A stretch of DNA of 64,000 bases from Verrucomicrobiaceae bacterium (lineage in GTDB: Bacteria > Verrucomicrobiota > Verrucomicrobiia > Verrucomicrobiales > Verrucomicrobiaceae), in assembly GCA_947466075.1 (NCBI GenBank), contig CANIBP010000021.1:25534-89533 (forward strand), written 5' to 3'. Shown here one piece after another: positions 45,623-55,134 of this stretch (position 1 is its first letter; the number at the start of each line of letters is the position of its first letter). Made by a program: the position numbers and the translations under genes. Under the pieces are notes generated by a model, which was given only the letters and a program-made list of their open reading frames with translations, searched no databases and was not told the DNA's origin.

Positions 45623-46588
45623 ATGAAAACCATCGCATTTTCTCACCCGACCGCCATCCTCGCCGCCCTATGTCTCTCTGCGTTCGCCAGTCATGCGGAG
45701 GTCAACACCGTCGAAAAAATCGGCGAGGACATTTACTTCCATGAGGGCGAAATCAGGCCCTCTGGCCACTGCAACAATGGCTGGATCGTGTTTGAGGATT
45801 ATGTGCTCGTGATTGATGCCAACTTTCCTTCCGGAGCGCGCGTCATCATCCCGAAGATCGCGGCGATCACCAACAAGCCGGTGCGCTTTGCCTTCGACAC
45901 ACATCACCACGGTGATCACGCCTATGGAAACCAAGTCTGGATCGAAAAAGGCGCGACGCCCATCGCGCATGTGGGTGCCCTCGAAGAGATGAAGAAATAT
46001 GAGACTGGACTCTTCGGTGACAAGCCCGGTCGCTGGCAGGAAGCCGCAAAGGGGCGCAAAGATGTCGCAGAGAGCAAACTCAAAGCACCGACACTGCTCT
46101 ACAAAAGCGAGATGATCTTCGACGATGGCAAGCATCGTGTCGAACTGCTTCACTTTGGCACCGCCCACACGCATGGCGATGGATGGGCTTGGCTTCCTAA
46201 TGAAAAAATCCTGTTCAGCGGCGATGCCTGCGTCAACGGGCCCTACAACTTCACCGGCGATGGTAACATTGGCGAATGGATCCAAACACTCGAAGCCGTG
46301 AAGAAGCTTGGTGCCAAGGTTGTCTGCCCCGGACATGGTCCGCGTGGTGGTCCCGAGTTGCTGGATGACCAGCAAGCGTATTTCATCGCCTTGCAGGCCG
46401 AAGTGAAGCATTTCTTCGGCAAAGAACCCGCCGAGGTTGAGGCCGCTATGCCGAGCATCATGGCCGCACTCAAGAAAAACGAGCGCATCGCTCGTTACGC
46501 CGGGAATTTCCTTCCTGCTCAAGTGGAGAAAGCCTTCATCGAACAAGGTGGCAAAGCCTGGCCGAAGCCAACTATCCCCAAGAAGTGA
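45623..46588 (+). CDS. MBL-fold metallohydrolase, exported
   Basis: 321 aa from the ATG at 45623, with a signal peptide (AILAALCLSAFASHA). The metallo-beta-lactamase fold motifs are complete: FDTHHHGDHAYGN (HxHxDH), HFGTAHTHGDGWAW, LFSGDACVNGP and CPGHGPRGGPE. It most resembles relay-type or class-B3-like hydrolases found in the periplasm; hydrolytic substrate unknown, and beta-lactam activity is not implied. A 20-residue C-terminal helical segment (MAALKKNERIARYAG) ends the protein. Convergent with the membrane protein gene at 46599 (10-base gap). Confidence 0.85.
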   Translation: MKTIAFSHPTAILAALCLSAFASHAEVNTVEKIGEDIYFHEGEIRPSGHCNNGWIVFEDYVLVIDANFPSGARVIIPKIAAITNKPVRFAFDTHHHGDHAYGNQVWIEKGATPIAHVGALEEMKKYETGLFGDKPGRWQEAAKGRKDVAESKLKAPTLLYKSEMIFDDGKHRVELLHFGTAHTHGDGWAWLPNEKILFSGDACVNGPYNFTGDGNIGEWIQTLEAVKKLGAKVVCPGHGPRGGPELLDDQQAYFIALQAEVKHFFGKEPAEVEAAMPSIMAALKKNERIARYAGNFLPAQVEKAFIEQGGKAWPKPTIPKK

Positions 46589-46598
46589 TACTTGTGCT

Positions 46599-47357
46599 TC
46601 AGCGTAGCAGATAGCTCGCGAACTCGTCCCATGCCGACGTCTTGGCACCCAAGGAGATGGCCACGCTGGACACCAGCAAGATCAAAAACGCGGCCACAAA
46701 CCAGCGTTCACACGACTTCGAAACAGCGCATTTACAGACAAGCAGCAACGCACCCACGATCACTGTGACGAGATTGGCGCTGAACCATTGTTCGAGCCAT
46801 GTGCCTGCATACCAATCATTCAGCACAGCAATGCGACCCAACGCCGCAGACACGATCGTGAGAGAAGCCATCAGCATCATTGGGCGATGAATGGCAGGCA
46901 CGCGACGATTCCACACGCCGATGAACACGAATAATGCGAAAGTCAGAATGCCAACCAACGGCACAGCTAAGAACTGCTTCAAGCTCAAACCGAACAAATG
47001 CATGTCTGGCGGATTCACCCTTGTGGCTTCGATGCCCACACGCCAACCGGCAAAGACCATGCCGCAGGCCAGCAACACACCGAAGATGCCGAGTTTCATG
47101 TGCAGACGCTTTTGACGCGTAGCCACCAGCAAAGGCTGGACCACGGCCAGCAGCATCCACAGCGTCATCATAATGCCATGAGACATCAACAAGAGTCGGA
47201 TCGGTGGTGTCAGTGGCCGACCTGGGTAGGCTTTGCCCTCTAGGTAGAAGAAACGAAAGCCAATGACGGTAAGCACCAGTAGCAAGACAGAAGAGAGGGT
47301 GTAAAACCAGCGTTCCGCAGATGGGTTTACCAATGCACGTGAAGACGAATGACTCAT
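46599..47357 (-). CDS. Multi-spanning membrane protein
   Basis: 252 aa from the ATG at 47357 (MSHSSSRALVNPSAERW); a longer frame to 47495 overlaps the divergent gene's leader and is less likely. About seven membrane helices (LSSVLLLVLTVIGFRFFYL, GIMMTLWMLLAVVQPLLVA, GIFGVLLACGMVFAGW, FLAVPLVGILTFALFVFIGVW, MMLMASLTIVSAALGRIAV, LVTVIVGALLLVCKCA, FLILLVSSVAISLGA). A His in PLTPPIRLLLMSHGIMM and Arg/Trp positions resemble small heme- or quinone-related membrane families, but I cannot name the family. Confidence 0.6.
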   Translation of the reverse strand: MSHSSSRALVNPSAERWFYTLSSVLLLVLTVIGFRFFYLEGKAYPGRPLTPPIRLLLMSHGIMMTLWMLLAVVQPLLVATRQKRLHMKLGIFGVLLACGMVFAGWRVGIEATRVNPPDMHLFGLSLKQFLAVPLVGILTFALFVFIGVWNRRVPAIHRPMMLMASLTIVSAALGRIAVLNDWYAGTWLEQWFSANLVTVIVGALLLVCKCAVSKSCERWFVAAFLILLVSSVAISLGAKTSAWDEFASYLLR

Positions 47358-47493
47358 GAGATGATGAATATTGAGAGTGCTATCTGACCTAGGCCAAGAC
47401 AGGAACAACCTATTCAGACCGCTTGAAGAGTGCGAGCATAAATTAATTGCAGACGAGGGATTGCGAAAATTTCCCAGCCGCGCAGGCTTTTGC

Positions 47494-47954
47494 ATGCCCC
47501 ACGTCCCCGGTCTCCGCAGTTGCTACGCCAAAGTTGGCCGCTTGATCTATTTCGGTCGCATGCTGGACAAGATCCGCCTGCATGCATCCGCCAAGCTCCC
47601 TGAAGATTATATTCGCTACTCGGTGATGCACAGTTCTACACACTAGATGGCCGCTGCTGTCGTTTCCTCGGTGTGCCGTATGTGGTGATCAATGAGCGTA
47701 CGATGCAAGGTGGCTCAGATGATGACATCCTCGCCTGGGTGCATGCCCGCGGCACGGCGCGCACGGATGAAGAATGCCACATGTGTAACCGCTTCATCGC
47801 CAAGCTCGGCTGGCGTGATGAACGCTCTTCCGCACTACCTCAGCGCATCATCGACAGCGGACTCACAGGCAAACCGATTGAGACCCTTATCGACCACATT
47901 GAATATGACGAAGGTCGTGATCCCGTGGCGGAGCGAGCATGGGATAAGGTTTAA
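47494..47954 (+). pseudogene. DUF5069 gene split by a one-base frameshift
   Basis: Reading from the ATG at 47494, frame 1 gives MPHVPGLRSCYAKVGRLIYFGRMLDKIRLHASAKLPEDY and then drifts into a stop at 47646. The second frame picks up VGDAQFYTLDGRCCRFLGVPYV... and runs to 47954. Adding one C near 47620 (TAC CTC GGT GAT) restores LGDAQFYTLDGR and the full DUF5069 pattern (KVGRLIYFGRMLDKIRLHA, ARTDEECHMCNRFIAKLGWRDERSS, DHIEYDEGRDP). The functional relative at 26268-26795 differs considerably. The break may be a sequencing error or a true deletion. Function of DUF5069 is unknown. Confidence 0.78.
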
Positions 47955-48023
47955 TGAACGAGCAGAAGGTGAGACACCGCAACTCATCGCAAGACAGTGC
48001 CAGCGTTCACGTTTGCAAACCTT

Positions 48024-48695
48024 ATGACACCTTTTTCACGCAGCTTCTGTTTCCATTTAGTTCTTCTAACCTTCTCACTGGCTCCCCGACTTCAAGCTGG
48101 CAGTCCAGACTACCAGCCAGAGTTGTTCAAAAGCACCAAGCTCATCTATGCCGACACCTTTGATAGCGTGTTGAACACCGAGTTCTGGGAAGTCCGCCAA
48201 AACACCACATGGGCGATTAAAGACGGCGTCTTGATGGGCAGCGAGTCATCCAAAGATTTTCAGGAAAAGAAGAAAGCCAGTGACGATCCCTCTCACGCTG
48301 GATTGAAGCCGGTGATCTGGCTCAAGAAGGTGCCGGAGAACTTCGTCTGCACCATGCGGGTTCGCTACGATGGTAAAGCCTATACCAAAGGTTCTCCGTT
48401 GCTCGACATTGGTCATCACATTCACACGATTTGTTTTAGCGAGAATGCGACGACTGTGACCATCAAGAAGGACGTCGAGACGCTTTCAATTGAGTCTCCA
48501 CTCTTTTCGCTCAACGAATGGCACGATGTCGCCATTGAGTTGCAGAAAGGCACGCTGCTGCTCACCATCGACGGCAAGAAGCATCGCTTCGAAAGCAAGA
48601 ACATCGACATGACCGGCCAAGCGCAGATCGACTTCAAGGCGCTCGATTTTGGCACCTGTCAGATTGACGACGTGAAGCTGTGGGAAGGAAAGTGA
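48024..48695 (+). CDS. Exported DUF1080-like (concanavalin-type) protein
   Basis: 223 aa from the ATG at 48024 with a signal peptide (SFCFHLVLLTFSLAPRLQA). The body has a jelly-roll pattern of a glucoside-binding or 3-keto-disaccharide-hydrolase-like domain: YADTFDSVLNTEFWEVRQNTTWAIKDGVLMGSES, then FVCTMRVRYDG, EWHDVAIELQKGTLLLTIDGKKHRFE. A similar domain occurs at 59141-59875. Such proteins are abundant in Verrucomicrobia and Planctomycetes and linked to polysaccharide breakdown. The catalytic residues are not known, so no reaction is assigned. Confidence 0.75.
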   Translation: MTPFSRSFCFHLVLLTFSLAPRLQAGSPDYQPELFKSTKLIYADTFDSVLNTEFWEVRQNTTWAIKDGVLMGSESSKDFQEKKKASDDPSHAGLKPVIWLKKVPENFVCTMRVRYDGKAYTKGSPLLDIGHHIHTICFSENATTVTIKKDVETLSIESPLFSLNEWHDVAIELQKGTLLLTIDGKKHRFESKNIDMTGQAQIDFKALDFGTCQIDDVKLWEGK

Positions 48696-48785
48696 CAGAA
48701 TTATCCATACACGAAGAGGCCATAGAACCTGATCCGACCAGAAATCACGCTCGACTTTTTTCCCGATTCTTGAGAGCATGCGCTT

Positions 48786-49766
48786 ATGACTACCTTTCAA
48801 CAGCCCACTGATACGAGATTCGTCACTCGCCGCGAGATTCTACGCAGTTTTGGTGCCTCTGCGGCACTTGCCGCCTTCCCTAGCCTGCGTGCCGCCGCTG
48901 CGGAGAAGGATTCATTGCCGATGCAGTTCTACAAGAGCCTAAGCACGGAACAGCACGCCAAGATCGTCCTGCCGGTGGATCATCCAAAGCGCCAGTACGT
49001 CAGCAACTGGTGGTACATTTGCCCTGATCAACGCCTCCACGCATTCTATACCAAGGACCAGCAAGATCTTGTGAAGCAAATCTTTGAATCGCTGCACTCG
49101 GTGGAATATCGCGAGAAGATGGACTGGCAGGTGCAGAAGGACCTCATGGGGCAAATCAAGAACACGCCCTCCGTCGGCTTCTTTGGCACACCCGCGGATA
49201 AGGACTTCGAATTCATTTACACCGGGCATCACGTCACCCGCCGTTGCCACGCTATCACGGACAAAGGTCTCGGCTTTGGTGCGGCTCCCATTTTTTACGG
49301 TAACTTCGCCAAAGCCTTCCGCGAGACCAAGGATCACGAAGGGAATCCATTCTGGTATCAAGGGCTCCTCTTCAATGAATTCTACAGCGCTCTCGACGGC
49401 AAACAGCAGGAAAGTGCCCTCGTTGGTCGCGAACCCCGCGATGAGGATCCCGCTACTGTCATCCTCAAGAGCAAGACGGATCTCCCGGGCATCAGTGGTG
49501 CGGACCTCAGCAAAGACCAGCAGGCCAAACTCCTCGACACGATGCGCCGTATGCTCGCCTGCTTCCGGCCCGATGACGTCGCCGCCACGATGAAGACCAT
49601 TGAGGATAAGAAAATCGTCGAACGGCTTTTCGTATCCTGTTACGGTGGCTCCTTCGATATCGGCAATGACAAAGTCTGGGACACCTGGCAGATCGAAGGC
49701 CCCGAGTTGGTTTGGTATTTCCGTGGTGTGCCTCACATCCACGGCTATTTCCATCTAGCCGTATAA
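48786..49766 (+). CDS. DUF3500 family exported protein
   Basis: 326 aa with a twin-arginine-like leader (TRREILRSFGASAALAAFPSLRA). The body matches the DUF3500 pattern: FYKSLSTEQHAKI near the start, NTPSVGFFGTPADKDFEFIYTGHHVTRRCH in the middle, and the closing TWQIEGPELVWYFRGVPHIHGYFHLAV. The function of DUF3500 is not established; it is common in PVC and Bacteroidota periplasmic proteins. The ATG start is at 48786. Downstream, the DUF1552/DUF1592 operon runs on the other strand, starting about 35 bases away from its stop at the converging end. Confidence 0.8.
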   Translation: MTTFQQPTDTRFVTRREILRSFGASAALAAFPSLRAAAAEKDSLPMQFYKSLSTEQHAKIVLPVDHPKRQYVSNWWYICPDQRLHAFYTKDQQDLVKQIFESLHSVEYREKMDWQVQKDLMGQIKNTPSVGFFGTPADKDFEFIYTGHHVTRRCHAITDKGLGFGAAPIFYGNFAKAFRETKDHEGNPFWYQGLLFNEFYSALDGKQQESALVGREPRDEDPATVILKSKTDLPGISGADLSKDQQAKLLDTMRRMLACFRPDDVAATMKTIEDKKIVERLFVSCYGGSFDIGNDKVWDTWQIEGPELVWYFRGVPHIHGYFHLAV

Positions 49767-49801
49767 GTGGCTTAAATTGCGATCATTCAATCGCCGTCCA
49801 C

Positions 49802-51181
49802 TCAGATCTTCATCATCTCTGTGATCTGCTTCGTCGCGATGCCGATGGGGCGGTCGAGCGGTACGCCGCTGCAGGCGAGCAAGGTGGTGAGCAAATCACC
49901 TTGATTACCCTTCACGCTGTCGATGAAGCGGCCGGTGTTGATGGAGCCGCCGCCTTTGCCGGCAATGATGAAGGGGAGGTTCTCGCGTCCGTGCTTGTTA
50001 CCGTCTTCCAGGCCGGAGCCCCACATCATGATGCAGTTGTCGAGTAGGGTGCCCTCGCCTTCTCTCAGGCTGGCCATCTTCTTCACCATGTAAGCGAATT
50101 GATCGATGTTGAACTTGGTGATGGCGGCGACTTTCGCGACCTGTTCGGGCCGGTTGTTGTGATGAGTCTGAGAGTGGTGCTCGTCTTTGAAGCCGAGTTC
50201 GGGATAAGAAACTCCATTCGGAGTGGAGCCGATGTAGGTGCTGACGCGAGTGGTATCGGTTTGGAAGGCCAGCACGTTGAGGTCACACATGACCTGCATG
50301 TATTCGCTGCGCTTGTCGCCGATGGGGATTTTGATTTCGATGGGTGGTGAGTCGCTGGCATTGCGCTTGCTGGTGCTGACACCCGCCTTTTCGAGTGCTG
50401 CTTCTTTTTGGCGATATTCGATGGCAGAGATGCGGCGCTCGACAGCACGCACGCTGTCGAGGTATTCGTCCAATTTGTGCTGATCGTTTTGCGGCAACTT
50501 CCGGCGCAGGTCCTTGGCACCATCGATGACCAAATCCAGCATCTGTCGATCCAGCGGGCCTGTTTGAGCCGTGTTCCCCGGTTTGTCAGACTTTCCAAAG
50601 AGTCGGTTCAAAACACTGCGCGGGTTTGTTTCGGCGGGGACGGCTTGTGTGGCCGAGCGGAAGCTGCAATGAGAGTAATAACCCTCGTTCAGACCTTCTT
50701 GGTTCTCTTTATGAGTCTGCGGCATCGTGGCCAATTCCAGCGATGGCAAGGAGGTGAGTCCACCGACGTAATTGGCCATGATCTGGTCGGCAGAAATGGC
50801 GATGTTGATTCGGTTGCGGGTGTCGGCATCGGGCAGTTGTGCGGTGAGCCAGGTCGAAAGTTCCAGCGCATGAGGTGCTCCGTTAAAAGGAGCGATCGGT
50901 GTGCCCGAGATGCCTTTAACGAGGAGGCACTGATTCAGCACAGGTCGTAACGCCTCCAAGGCCGCTGGCGGTGCGGATAAGAAACTCTCCGGCGTCGCCG
51001 GCCAGAACTGATCCATGATGACCCCATGTGGCATGTACATGAATCCGAGACGCACCGGTGGCTTCACCGCCTTGCCTTTGATAGCGTCTGCCCAACCCAT
51101 GGTTTCAAGCAAAGGCAACGCCAGCGAGGCTCCAAGGCCACGCAGGCAGGTGCGGCGATCGATGAGGATATTGTTGCTCAT
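49802..51181 (-). CDS. DUF1552 family exported protein
   Basis: 459 aa with a twin-arginine-like leader ([22 protein letters not shown]). DUF1552 features: [17 protein letters not shown], a Ser-rich middle, and the end [24 protein letters not shown], whose pattern resembles sulfatase/alkaline-phosphatase-like or DUF1501 proteins. DUF1552 genes in PVC bacteria always follow a DUF1592-type cytochrome gene, as here (9-base gap upstream), implying a two-protein periplasmic system. Substrate unknown; oxidation of sugars or aromatic compounds has been guessed for the pair. Confidence 0.85.
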   Translation of the reverse strand: MSNNILIDRRTCLRGLGASLALPLLETMGWADAIKGKAVKPPVRLGFMYMPHGVIMDQFWPATPESFLSAPPAALEALRPVLNQCLLVKGISGTPIAPFNGAPHALELSTWLTAQLPDADTRNRINIAISADQIMANYVGGLTSLPSLELATMPQTHKENQEGLNEGYYSHCSFRSATQAVPAETNPRSVLNRLFGKSDKPGNTAQTGPLDRQMLDLVIDGAKDLRRKLPQNDQHKLDEYLDSVRAVERRISAIEYRQKEAALEKAGVSTSKRNASDSPPIEIKIPIGDKRSEYMQVMCDLNVLAFQTDTTRVSTYIGSTPNGVSYPELGFKDEHHSQTHHNNRPEQVAKVAAITKFNIDQFAYMVKKMASLREGEGTLLDNCIMMWGSGLEDGNKHGRENLPFIIAGKGGGSINTGRFIDSVKGNQGDLLTTLLACSGVPLDRPIGIATKQITEMMKI

Positions 51182-51190
51182 GGTGCGGTG

Positions 51191-53110
51191 TTATTGGATG
51201 CGGTGATTGAGAAAGGGATAGCTCGTGAGGATCTCAGCGATGAGCGTCTGCATCTTATAACCGTCCTTCGCGATGCTTTCCATCAAGTGATCCACCACGA
51301 TTTCGTCGTAGCCTTCGAGTTGACGACAGAGGGCATACGCCAAAAATTTCTCAGTGAGGTTCCGCGCCAAGTCGGTTTTACGTCCGGCGATGATGACTTT
51401 GAGTTCTTTGGGAGTGGAGAAGTGCTTGCCGCCTGGAAGCTCGCCAGCGGCGTCAATAGCACCACCGGTATCGTCCTGATCACGCCAGCGTCCGATGGCA
51501 TCAAAGTTCTCGAGTCCAAAGCCGATGGGGTCGAGAATTTTGTGGCAGTTGGCGCATACGGCATTGGTGCGATGCAACTCGGTGCGCTGACGCAGGGTGA
51601 GATTGGCGACTTTCTTCTGATCCTGCTTTTCCAAGGCGGGGACATTGGGTGGTGCAGGTGGCACGTGGTCGCCCAGCACTTGCTCCAGCACCCACACGCC
51701 GCGTTTAACGGCGCTGGTGCGGTTTGGGAAAGAGGTGGTGGCCAGAATGCCGGGCATGCCGAGGATGCCACCGCGATTGGTGTCCTTCAGCTTCACCTTA
51801 CGCATGTCTGGGCCAGTGACGGTTTTTTCGAGGCCATACAGCGAGGCAAGAGTGCCGTTGAGGAAGGTGTAGTCGCTATCCACGAAGCTGACGACACTGC
51901 GATTCTCTCTCACGATGCTGTCAAAAAAGAGCCGTGCTTCGTCATACATGGCGGAGCGCATCTCGCGGGTCATTTGAGGGAATTTGGCGGTATCAAAGAC
52001 CTTGTCCTGAATGTCACCAAGGCCAAGCCACTGCGCACCAAAGCCATCAAACAAGGCGCGTGAACGTGAGTCAGATAGCAGACGCTTCACCTGCACTTTG
52101 AGCGCGGCGGGTTCATGAAGTTTGCCGCTATCCGCCAAAGCTGATAGCTCGGCATCAGGCATGGTGGCCCACAGCAGATAAGATAGGCGGGAGGCTAGCT
52201 GATGGTCATCCAATGGAACGATGGCCTTGCCCGCTTCAGGCTCTTTCGCCGGTGTGATGAAGAGGAACTGCGGCGAAACGAGAATAGCCTTCAGCATCAG
52301 GCGCAAAGCAGCCGGGTAGGCGAGTTTGTTTTTCACCGCCAGATCGAAGACCTTCAGCAAGACCTGGATTTCCGTCTCCGTCGGCGGACGACGATAGGTA
52401 CTGCGGGCTAGCGATTGAGCGACGTTTCTAGCCGTTAAGCGTGGATCAGATCCAGCAGCTGGGGTTGCGCCAAACAAACGCTTTTGCAGCTCCGAAGGAG
52501 CATCTTTGGGCGCTAAAACACGATCTAGCACCTCATTGGCAATGCCGAGATACTGTTCCGATTGAAGTGGCGACAACGTATTCAGATACCCTTCGCCTGA
52601 GACTTCATCTGGCAGTTCATTGGCGATGGATGGATCGACGCCGAATAGATCATGCAGCGTGTTGCCATACTCCACCTTGGTCAGGCGACGGATCACAAAC
52701 GGTCCCGGATCTTTGGGGCTGAAAAATTTAATCTTGCCGATCAAGTCCAAGAACTTCTGCCGCTCTTCCTCCGTCGGCTGATTGTCGGCATCATCCGGCG
52801 GCATGTCGTGGGCCTTCACATTCGCCAATGCCTGCTTCCACTTTCGACTCGTGGATGGGTCGCTAGGGTTTTTGAGCGCATCGAGATAATTGAGCCCGCT
52901 CTTCCTTTTCTTGCTCCCATGGCACTCCGCGCAGTAGGTTTTGACAAAGGGTGTGACTCCATCACTAAAAGACTTCTTCGCATCGGCCATCAATGCGGCG
53001 GCTTCTTTTTCATCGGCAGTCTGCGCTCGGCAAGGCATGCCGAGTGTGCTGGCAAGAGACCATAGTGTCATGGCCATCAAACCTTTGCGGGGAGATTTAA
53101 AAATTGTCAT
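51191..53110 (-). CDS. Multi-domain c-type cytochrome, DUF1587/1592/1588/1585 architecture
   Basis: 639 aa from the ATG at 53110, with a signal peptide ([19 protein letters not shown]). A heme-binding PSCyt1-like site [13 protein letters not shown] is at about 60, the only CxxCH; then DUF1587 ([40 protein letters not shown]), DUF1595-type and DUF1592 ([24 protein letters not shown]), DUF1588 ([41 protein letters not shown], plus [10 protein letters not shown]) and DUF1585 ([28 protein letters not shown]). This is the standard planctomycete/verrucomicrobial layout. Together with the DUF1552 gene downstream it forms an operon. Confidence 0.88.
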   Translation of the reverse strand: MTIFKSPRKGLMAMTLWSLASTLGMPCRAQTADEKEAAALMADAKKSFSDGVTPFVKTYCAECHGSKKRKSGLNYLDALKNPSDPSTSRKWKQALANVKAHDMPPDDADNQPTEEERQKFLDLIGKIKFFSPKDPGPFVIRRLTKVEYGNTLHDLFGVDPSIANELPDEVSGEGYLNTLSPLQSEQYLGIANEVLDRVLAPKDAPSELQKRLFGATPAAGSDPRLTARNVAQSLARSTYRRPPTETEIQVLLKVFDLAVKNKLAYPAALRLMLKAILVSPQFLFITPAKEPEAGKAIVPLDDHQLASRLSYLLWATMPDAELSALADSGKLHEPAALKVQVKRLLSDSRSRALFDGFGAQWLGLGDIQDKVFDTAKFPQMTREMRSAMYDEARLFFDSIVRENRSVVSFVDSDYTFLNGTLASLYGLEKTVTGPDMRKVKLKDTNRGGILGMPGILATTSFPNRTSAVKRGVWVLEQVLGDHVPPAPPNVPALEKQDQKKVANLTLRQRTELHRTNAVCANCHKILDPIGFGLENFDAIGRWRDQDDTGGAIDAAGELPGGKHFSTPKELKVIIAGRKTDLARNLTEKFLAYALCRQLEGYDEIVVDHLMESIAKDGYKMQTLIAEILTSYPFLNHRIQ

Positions 53111-53200
53111 TCGTAACTTCAACGGCGCTGAGGGCTACGAATGAAGCTCTTTGCCTCTATCTGAAAGGAAGTCAGCTCTTGGATAATATTGGAATCAAAT

Positions 53201-54949
53201 TCAAGGCGCTGTCGGCAGCGCAAAACATGCTGCCTCGCTACCATTGCGCACGAGCAACTTGTCGCCGACGAGCACGGGATGATTCCAGGTCTTGCCTTTG
53301 AGAGCAAAGAAGGACGTTAACTCCTTGTGCGCTGTGGGGTCGGCTTGTAGCAGCGCGACACTTCCATTTTCAGCCATGATCAAGATTTAATCGGACGACT
53401 CCAGAAGCACGGCTTCGCCTTTGCCATAGCGACCGCCTTTCCAAGCACGAACGCCGGTCTTGAGATCGACGCAACTGAACATGGAGCCGTCGATGCCGTA
53501 GAGGAAGCCTTTGTGAGCGAGGAGTTCGGTGAAGTCGGGCTTCATGTGCTTCGAGGTCCACAAGTCTTCAGCGGCGAGTTGATCGCCCTTTTTGCTGATG
53601 CGGATGGCGCGAGTTCCCTCGCTCATTGGCGTGGGCAGCAAAATGACATCATCGCCGATCACAGTCGGTTGCAGCGCGCGATAGCCTTCGAACTTCCAGG
53701 CGTAGTTCAGCCGCACCTTGCCTGTTGGGGGATCGAGCAGGAGCAGTCCATCGTTGGTGAGCATGAGCACGGTGTCTTCACCGAGCACCTTGCTGAGTTG
53801 CGGCGAGCTATAAGACTCGGGACCACAGGCCACGGACCACCGCGCTTGACCAGTCGCTGCATCAAAAGCCATCACGCCTTTGTCGCCCGCACCACCTGCA
53901 AACATGATGACCAATGATCCCGTCACCAGCGGCGATGACGAGTAGCCCCACATCGGCGGCTCGCGCCCGGCGATTTTCTTGAAGTCCTGCTGCCACACGA
54001 CTTCGCCCGTGCTCGCCTTCAAGCGTTGCAAAACGCCCGATGCACTCGCGGTAAAGACGGCACCGTCAGCGAGCGTTGGCGTGGCACGTGGGCCAGGGCC
54101 ACCCATGGGTTCGTCGAATCGGGCTTCGCGTTGCTGTGTTCAGACTTCGTTGCCTGTAGTTACTTCATAGCAGACCACGACTTCGTTGGCTCCTCGTTGT
54201 TCTTGCGTGAAAGCAAAATTGCCAGCGACTGCGAACGATGACCAACCAGCACCGACGGGTTTCTTCCAGAGCAGCTTCGGAGAATTCGCTTTCCAATCCG
54301 TCGCCAGCTTTGGTGTCTTCGCATGTCCCATGCGATCAGCCCCGCGGAAGCCTGGCCACTCGGCGGTGGCGATTGCGGCATCAATAGAAGCGCCAGTGCT
54401 TGGAGTGGCAGGGGGCGCAGTTTTTTTGTCGGCCCATAATTCACCGCTAGAGGCAGAGGACCAGCGTGATTGCAGATCAAAAACGTAATCACCCGTGATG
54501 CCTTCATTGCGCAGCAATAAGGTGATGCTCATTGCCACCACAGACCACAACATGATGCCCGAGACGCGCTGCTTTGGCTTTTTACTGCGATTGAAATAGG
54601 CCCCCAGTCCGAACCCGACCATCCCCAACGGCAGCGTGAGATAGCTGGTGATCAGCCCGCGCATGGACGCATGACTCAGCATCACGATCACCGTCAGCGC
54701 GACGATGACTCCGAAAAAAACCATGAGTTTCTCGCGACCCGTAGCGCGACTCCCCGCCAACCACCAGATCAGCATCAAAGCGCTGGCCAGCATAGGGAAG
54801 AAAATCGGAATGAACCAGAACTGACTGCTCGCGCCCTCGATGTAGCCGGGCACGTAGCGACATAGCACAATGATCGCAGCGAGAATCATGGCTGGCCAAA
54901 TGCGTAGCGGTTTGATTTGCGTAGCTGAAGAGATCACTTCTGCATTCAT
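53201..54949 (-). pseudogene. Membrane-anchored PQQ/BamB-like propeller gene with two in-frame stops
   Basis: One frame of 583 codons from the ATG at 54949: five N-terminal membrane helices, a linker, then a BamB-like propeller (WPGFRGADRMGHAK, LLWKKPVGAGWSSFAVAGNFAFTQEQRGANEVVVCYEVTTGNEV, ATPTLADGAVFTASASGVLQRLKASTGEVVWQQDF). TGA at 54140-54142 replaces an expected Trp (GNEV-W-TQQREARF), and TAA at 53387-53389 falls inside the last blade, which continues ILIMAENGSVALLQ to the final stop at 53201. Both stops lie in a frame that otherwise keeps family pattern, so the gene is broken or two bases are wrong. It would scaffold or oxidise at the inner membrane. Confidence 0.8.
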
Positions 54950-55053
54950 GATTTGAGAGGGTAACGAGATGGGTGGGCTATGGGTAGAATGCCGCAATCC
55001 TATTCAGGGTCAATCCTGGCAGGGTTAGGTTAGAGGTTTGCGCTACTGAGAAA

Positions 55054-55081
55054 GGAACGCGGGCAGGAGTGCCCGCGCTCC
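55054..55081. repeat. Intergenic palindrome with GCGGGCA/TGCCCGC core
   Basis: Perfect 7-bp stem GCGGGCA/TGCCCGC (55059-55065 with 55070-55076) around GGAG, flanked by GGAA and CTCC. The core arms recur at 59093-59099 and 59122-59128, and the outer GCGCTCC end recurs at 31282-31288. It lies between the divergent propeller pseudogene and helicase gene. Confidence 0.55.
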
Positions 55082-55134
55082 CTTGAAACGCCTTCGCATT
55101 CTTCACGCTAAGCCCTAGCGTGCGCGCCCCCTTC

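Noticed and set aside
48422..48800. Minus-strand frames opposite the DUF1080-like gene
   Set aside because: No signal, no domain, overlap a clear exported protein on the plus strand.
51026..52063. 345-codon plus-strand frame within the DUF1592 gene
   Set aside because: Shadow frame; no domain, and the minus-strand gene has a full family architecture.
54140..54142. Selenocysteine or stop reassignment at TGA in the propeller gene
   Set aside because: The expected residue is Trp, the same gene also has a TAA, and other genes show TAG; no single reassignment fits.
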